A model generated the notes under the pieces. It saw only the letters and a program-made list of their open reading frames with translations, was not told the DNA's origin and made no database searches. The position numbers were made by a program, and so were the translations under genes. 10,892 bases of DNA from contig RHKR01000081.1 in assembly GCA_008363265.1 (NCBI GenBank), forward strand, positions 1 to 10,892. Direction: 5' to 3'. The DNA is from Chlorobiota bacterium. GTDB lineage: Bacteria; Bacteroidota; Ignavibacteria; Ignavibacteriales; Ignavibacteriaceae. Each line of letters begins with the position of its first letter. Position 1 is the stretch's first letter. Positions 7,100 through 10,892 of the stretch are shown one piece after another.

Positions 7100-7113
7100 T
7101 TACAATATTGTAA
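7100..7113. promoter_or_regulatory. Perfect 14-bp palindrome, candidate operator of the RND efflux operon
   Basis: TTACAATATTGTAA is an exact self-complement with no gap. It lies 79 bases before the ATG of the efflux adaptor, in AT-rich DNA of the kind that holds promoters. A TTTTTTG run ends at 7093 and TAAAATTAG begins at 7116, loosely resembling -33 and -7 elements on either side. This would place the palindrome where a repressor could block transcription. Efflux operons of this type are often controlled by TetR- or MarR-family repressors, but no regulator gene is in the window, so the operator role is inference. Confidence 0.4.
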
Positions 7114-7128
7114 CGTAAAATTAGGACA

Positions 7129-7160
7129 CCGTTCCTCCGAAACCTGTTATTTTTGAACGG
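7129..7160 (+). other. Inverted repeat in the efflux operon leader
   Basis: CCGTTC (7129-7134) and GAACGG (7155-7160) are perfect inverted copies separated by 20 bases, ending 32 bases before the adaptor ATG. It could be a leader hairpin or a second, wider operator half-site pair. The long loop makes a stable RNA hairpin doubtful, and I know of no riboswitch it matches. Apart from this, the palindrome and the tRNA promoter, I see nothing recognisable between 7000 and 7192. Confidence 0.2.
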
Positions 7161-7192
7161 AAGCTTCACGCCTCCAAACACCGGTAGTCAGC

Positions 7193-8272
7193 ATGTCAAA
7201 ACGCACAAAGATCATAATTTACTCTTTAATCACAGTGATTGTCGCCGCGTTGGTCCTCTGGCCAATGTTTTCAGGCGGTGAAAAGAAAAAAGACGATAAG
7301 GGCAAAGGGGGCGGTTCACGCCAATCGGGACCTGTCGAAGTAAAGGGTAAGATCCTGAAGTATGATTCTTTCGCCTCGGAGATCAAGGTGATGGGTAAGA
7401 TAATTGCTGATGAGTGGGTTGACCTCTCCCCCGAGGTTTCAGGGAAGATCATCAAAATTAATTTCAAGGAAGGCGCCACCGTCGCAAAAGGTCAGATACT
7501 CGTTAAGATCAATGATGCCGACCTTCAGGCTCAGCTCAAGAAGAATGAGATACGGTTGAAACTTGCCCGGCAAAACCTCGACCGTCAGGAAAAACTTCTC
7601 GAGGTGAACGGTACTACCAAAGAGCAGTATGACGTGGCTGCTTTTGAGTATTCGGCAATTCTCGCGGATGTCGAACTCAACAAGGCACAGATCGAAAAGA
7701 CCGAAATTAAAGCCCCATTCGCGGGCAAGATCGGGTTAAGATACCTCTCCGAGGGTGCGTTCGTCTCACCCGGTCAGAAAATCGCAACTCTACAAAGCAC
7801 TTCAAGACTCAAGATCGATTTCGCCGTACCTCAAAACTACTCTATTTATATTAAAGAAGGCAACACGGTTTCATTCACCACCGGTAACGGTATTGAACCT
7901 TCAAACGCCAGGATCTATGCGGTGGAACCGGGAGTTGACGCAAGCACCGCCACTCTTAAAGTAAGAGCCAATATCACAGGTAAAACCCCGGGATTCGTCC
8001 CGGGCAAGGTTATCGAGGTTTTGGTATCTCTCACTGCTCCTGTTCAGACCATTCTGATCCCTTCAGAAACGCTCGTACCGGAGATCGCGGGGCATTCGGC
8101 GTTTCTCTACAGGGGCGGTAAGGCCTTCTCAGCCCCGGTTGAGATCGGTGACAGAACGGAGAAGGTGGTACAGATACTCTCCGGCATCGAACCGGGTGAC
8201 ACACTTATCGTTTCAGGTTTGATCCAGTTAAGACGTGATGCTCCAGTGAAACTGACCGGGATCGAAAAATGA
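7193..8272 (+). CDS. RND efflux periplasmic adaptor (membrane fusion protein, HlyD/AcrA family)
   Basis: A 359-residue adaptor that should link the inner-membrane RND pump encoded next to it with an outer-membrane TolC-type channel. One N-terminal membrane anchor (about residues 8-26) has no lipobox cysteine, and a Lys/Gly-rich linker follows (29-47). The two lipoyl half-motifs are VDLSPEVSGKIIKINFKEGATVAKGQ (76-101) and IKAPFAGKIGLRYLSEGAFVSPGQ (172-195). They flank a short alpha-helical hairpin (about 110-167) whose tip carries LLEVNGTTKEQYD. A beta-barrel (about 205-285) and a membrane-proximal domain (about 286-350) complete the standard order. The ATG at 7193 is chosen because the anchor begins there; no clear Shine-Dalgarno site precedes it. 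The stop overlaps the start of the pump gene (ATGA), so the two are translationally coupled. The substrate cannot be read from the sequence; pairing with a HAE1-type pump suggests drugs, bile salts or other hydrophobic compounds. Confidence 0.93.
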   Translation: MSKRTKIIIYSLITVIVAALVLWPMFSGGEKKKDDKGKGGGSRQSGPVEVKGKILKYDSFASEIKVMGKIIADEWVDLSPEVSGKIIKINFKEGATVAKGQILVKINDADLQAQLKKNEIRLKLARQNLDRQEKLLEVNGTTKEQYDVAAFEYSAILADVELNKAQIEKTEIKAPFAGKIGLRYLSEGAFVSPGQKIATLQSTSRLKIDFAVPQNYSIYIKEGNTVSFTTGNGIEPSNARIYAVEPGVDASTATLKVRANITGKTPGFVPGKVIEVLVSLTAPVQTILIPSETLVPEIAGHSAFLYRGGKAFSAPVEIGDRTEKVVQILSGIEPGDTLIVSGLIQLRRDAPVKLTGIEK

Positions 8273-10892
8273 GTTTATCCTCGATAAGTATCCGGAGGCC
8301 GGTTCTCGCAATCGTTATGTCGATCGTCGTGGTTCTTTTTGGCGCGATCGGCTACACTTCACTCGGTGTAAGGGAATACCCAAGCATCGACCCGCCTGTG
8401 ATCACCGTACAGACAAATTATATCGGCGCGAACGCGACAGTTATCGAATCGCAGATAACCGAGCCGCTTGAAGAATCGATCAACGGAATTGCAGGTATCA
8501 GAAGCCTGACATCCACTTCACGCGACGGAAGAAGCATCATCACTGTGGAGTTTAACGTTGATGTCGATCTTGAAACAGCGGCAAACGACGTCCGTGACAG
8601 GGTTTCCCGGGCGATAAATCAGATACCACCGGATGCCGATCCACCTGTTGTAACAAAGGCGGATGCTGATGCCATCCCGATAGTAATGGTGAACGTGAGC
8701 GGAAAAGAAAGAAGCATTCTGCAACTTTCAGACTATGCACGAAACGTGCTTAAAGAGAAACTCCAGACAATCCCGGGAGTGAGTGCTATCCAGATCTGGG
8801 GCGAGAAACGGTACTCGATGAGGCTGTGGCTGGATCCCGTAAAAATGAACGCGTTCAACGTTACCCCGGTGGAAGTCAGAAATGTTCTCCGGATCGAAAA
8901 TGTCGAGCTCCCATCCGGAAGACTCGAGGGTGACAATACCGAACTCACGGTGCGAACCCTTGGACTTCTTCAGACCCCGGAAGACTTCAACAACCTTATC
9001 ATCAGGGATGAACAGGGTGAAACTGTCAGACTCTCGGATATCGGTCATGCAGAGTATTTCCCCGAAAACGAAAGAACGATCCTCCGCAGGGATGGTATCC
9101 CGATGGTGGGTATTGTTATCGTCCCGCTGCCGGGGAGTAACCACATCCAGATAGCTGATGAGTTCTATAAAAGAATTGAAGAGATAAAGAAAGACCTCCC
9201 GGCAGATATGGACATAATGCTGGGATTCGATGCCACCAAGTTTATCCGGAAATCGATCAGCGAAGTAATGGAAACGATATTCATCGCTTTCGGTCTGGTT
9301 ATAGTTATTATTTTTCTCTTCCTCAGAAGCTGGCGGACGACACTTATCCCGATCCTCGCCATCCCCATCTCACTGATCGGAGCTTTCTTTATTATGTACG
9401 CGGCGGGATTCTCGATAAATGTTCTTACGCTGCTTGGTATAGTTCTGGCGATCGGAATTGTTGTCGATGACGCCATAGTTGTGCTCGAAAATATCTACAG
9501 AAAAATTGAAGAGGGACTCACTCCGATCGAGGCAGCGGTCAAAGGTTCTTCCGAGATATTCTTTGCGATCATCTCGACCACGGTTTCACTTGCTTCCGTA
9601 TTCCTCCCGATAGTCTTCCTTCAGGGACTCACGGGTAAACTTTTCAAAGAGTTCGGATACGTTATTGCAGGTTCGGTTATCATCTCCGCGTTTGTGGCGC
9701 TTACCCTGACGCCGATGATGAGTTCGAGAATGCTTAAGTCGCACGAAAAACACTCCTGGTTTTACAATGTAACCGAACCTTTCTTCGTCTGGATGACATC
9801 ATTTTACCGGCGGACACTTGAGTCATTCATGCGGATCAGATGGGTCGCCTTCCCTGTGATGTTACTCGCGGGGCTGGTTATCTACTGGTTCGGCGGGAAC
9901 CTTCAGTCGGAGCTCAGCCCACAGGAAGACAGGGGGCAGATGCGTATCCAGGCCACGGCACCCGAAGGCACTTCTTACGACTTTATGGACAGGTACATGA
10001 TCAGGCTGCACGATCAGATGCAGATGCTTGTGCCGGAAGCGGATAACATGGTCATGGTAACCGCACCGGGATTCGGAGCCAGTTCCACGAACTCTGGGTT
10101 TATCCGGGTGCTCCTTAAAGAGCGGGAGGAAAGGGAAAGGTCGCAGCAACAGATCGCCCAGGCGATCACCGGTGCTGTAAGGGAATTCAATGATGCCCGT
10201 GCTATTGTTATTCAGGATCAGTCGATCGGTGGCGGCGGACGCGGCGGTCTGCCTGTTCAGTATGTGATTCAAGCGAACAGTTATGAAGAATTGCGTGAAA
10301 TATTGCCCACGTTCCTCGCCGAAGCAAGACAGAGTCCGGTATTCGCCGTTACTGATGTGAATCTCAAGTTCAACAAGCCTGAAGTGGTGGTTGAGATCGA
10401 CCGTTCAAAGGCCCGGGACCTCGGTGTCTCTGTGTCAGATGTCGCGACAACACTCCAGTTCTCACTGAGCGGACAACGTTTCGGCTACTTTATTAAAAAC
10501 GGGAAACAGTATCAGATAATCGGCCAGTTGGAACGGTCTGACAGAAATCAGCCGCTTGATCTCCGATCCATGTTCGTGAAGAACAGGAAAGGCGAAATGA
10601 TCCAGCTTGACAATATTGTGAAACTGACCGAGAGAAGCTCGCCACCGCAGCTCTACAGATTTAACAGATATTCATCCGCTACCGTGTCAGCCGGTCTCGC
10701 GGAAGGAAAAACGATCGGTGACGGGATAGCCGAGATGGATAAAATCGCAGACAAGGTGCTGGGTGACAAATACACCACCGCACTTGAAGGAGCTTCAAAG
10801 GATTTCGTTGACAGCTCATCGTCACTTGTTTTCACATTTTTGCTCGCCATTATTCTGATATACCTTGTTTTGGCAGCACAGTTCGAGAGCTT
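8269..10892 (+). CDS. RND efflux pump inner-membrane subunit (AcrB/HAE1 family), 3' end outside the window
   Basis: The first 874 codons of a proton-driven tripartite efflux pump, cut by the window edge; AcrB-type proteins are about 1,030-1,050 residues. The N-terminus MSLSSISIRRPVLAIVMSIV forms the first membrane helix and is followed by the first periplasmic porter region. The fourth helix carries the proton-relay aspartates D400 and D401 in GIVVDDAIVVLENIYRK, equivalent to AcrB D407/D408. These, rather than the metal-binding signature of CusA-type pumps, place it in the HAE1 drug-efflux branch. A large second periplasmic loop follows from about residue 545, including a Gly-rich SIGGGGRGG stretch. 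The visible part ends inside helix 8 (LVFTFLLAIILIYLVLAAQF), so helices 9-12, including the expected lysine of helix 10, lie beyond the edge. The start ATG overlaps the adaptor's stop by four bases. No frameshift is seen in the visible part. Confidence 0.95.
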   Translation, partial: MSLSSISIRRPVLAIVMSIVVVLFGAIGYTSLGVREYPSIDPPVITVQTNYIGANATVIESQITEPLEESINGIAGIRSLTSTSRDGRSIITVEFNVDVDLETAANDVRDRVSRAINQIPPDADPPVVTKADADAIPIVMVNVSGKERSILQLSDYARNVLKEKLQTIPGVSAIQIWGEKRYSMRLWLDPVKMNAFNVTPVEVRNVLRIENVELPSGRLEGDNTELTVRTLGLLQTPEDFNNLIIRDEQGETVRLSDIGHAEYFPENERTILRRDGIPMVGIVIVPLPGSNHIQIADEFYKRIEEIKKDLPADMDIMLGFDATKFIRKSISEVMETIFIAFGLVIVIIFLFLRSWRTTLIPILAIPISLIGAFFIMYAAGFSINVLTLLGIVLAIGIVVDDAIVVLENIYRKIEEGLTPIEAAVKGSSEIFFAIISTTVSLASVFLPIVFLQGLTGKLFKEFGYVIAGSVIISAFVALTLTPMMSSRMLKSHEKHSWFYNVTEPFFVWMTSFYRRTLESFMRIRWVAFPVMLLAGLVIYWFGGNLQSELSPQEDRGQMRIQATAPEGTSYDFMDRYMIRLHDQMQMLVPEADNMVMVTAPGFGASSTNSGFIRVLLKEREERERSQQQIAQAITGAVREFNDARAIVIQDQSIGGGGRGGLPVQYVIQANSYEELREILPTFLAEARQSPVFAVTDVNLKFNKPEVVVEIDRSKARDLGVSVSDVATTLQFSLSGQRFGYFIKNGKQYQIIGQLERSDRNQPLDLRSMFVKNRKGEMIQLDNIVKLTERSSPPQLYRFNRYSSATVSAGLAEGKTIGDGIAEMDKIADKVLGDKYTTALEGASKDFVDSSSSLVFTFLLAIILIYLVLAAQFES

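Noticed and set aside
10198..10260. Gly-rich low-complexity stretch in the RND pump as a possible insertion
   Set aside because: Short Gly-rich loops (SIGGGG type) at this point of the second periplasmic domain occur in ordinary HAE1-family pumps, and the reading frame continues normally.
9862..10272. A 136-codon open frame on the minus strand, with other antisense frames between 8518 and 9476
   Set aside because: All lie opposite the RND pump gene, whose plus-strand frame is continuous and matches AcrB-type motifs; these are shadows.

Overview
The window reads as chromosomal DNA from a member of the Bacteroidota/Chlorobiota/Ignavibacteria (FCB) lineage. The best evidence is a secreted protein ending in a type IX secretion (T9SS) sorting domain with the EQNHPNPFNP signature, a form common in Ignavibacteria and their relatives. 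Supporting evidence is a tRNA-Glu preceded by a Bacteroidota-type -33/-7 promoter, and several genes without a clear Shine-Dalgarno site. Base composition is near balanced and even throughout. I see no insertion sequence, integrase, phage gene or CRISPR array. The genus cannot be named from this sequence.

Left part, all on the minus strand. Positions 77-2855 form an apparent three-gene operon, transcribed in the order ATP-binding subunit, ABC-2 permease (NatA/NatB or YhaQ/YhaP type), then a PrsW-family intramembrane protease. The ATP-binding subunit has an apparent in-frame internal deletion. It cuts the Walker A motif after GPNGA and joins it directly to the PEERGLY segment that normally lies about 40 residues further on, so the ATP-binding lysine is missing. 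Upstream at 2967-4478 is a soluble REC-PAS-HisKA-HATPase histidine kinase.

Middle. A 260-base divergent spacer separates the kinase from a plus-strand gene for a secreted 708-residue protein with Asp-box (BNR-type) repeats and a T9SS sorting domain (4739-6865). Its transcript and that of a convergent minus-strand tRNA-Glu(CTC) share one bidirectional intrinsic terminator at 6885-6923.

Right part, plus strand. An RND efflux operon holds a periplasmic adaptor (7193-8272) and a translationally coupled inner-membrane RND pump (8269 to beyond the window edge). A perfect 14-bp palindrome lies about 80 bases upstream of the adaptor and is a candidate operator. The outer-membrane TolC-type partner is not in the window and may follow downstream.

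Most of the window is ordinary envelope, transport and signalling content. The points most worth checking are the Walker A deletion, the pairing of a NatAB-type exporter with a PrsW protease, and the palindrome before the efflux operon.
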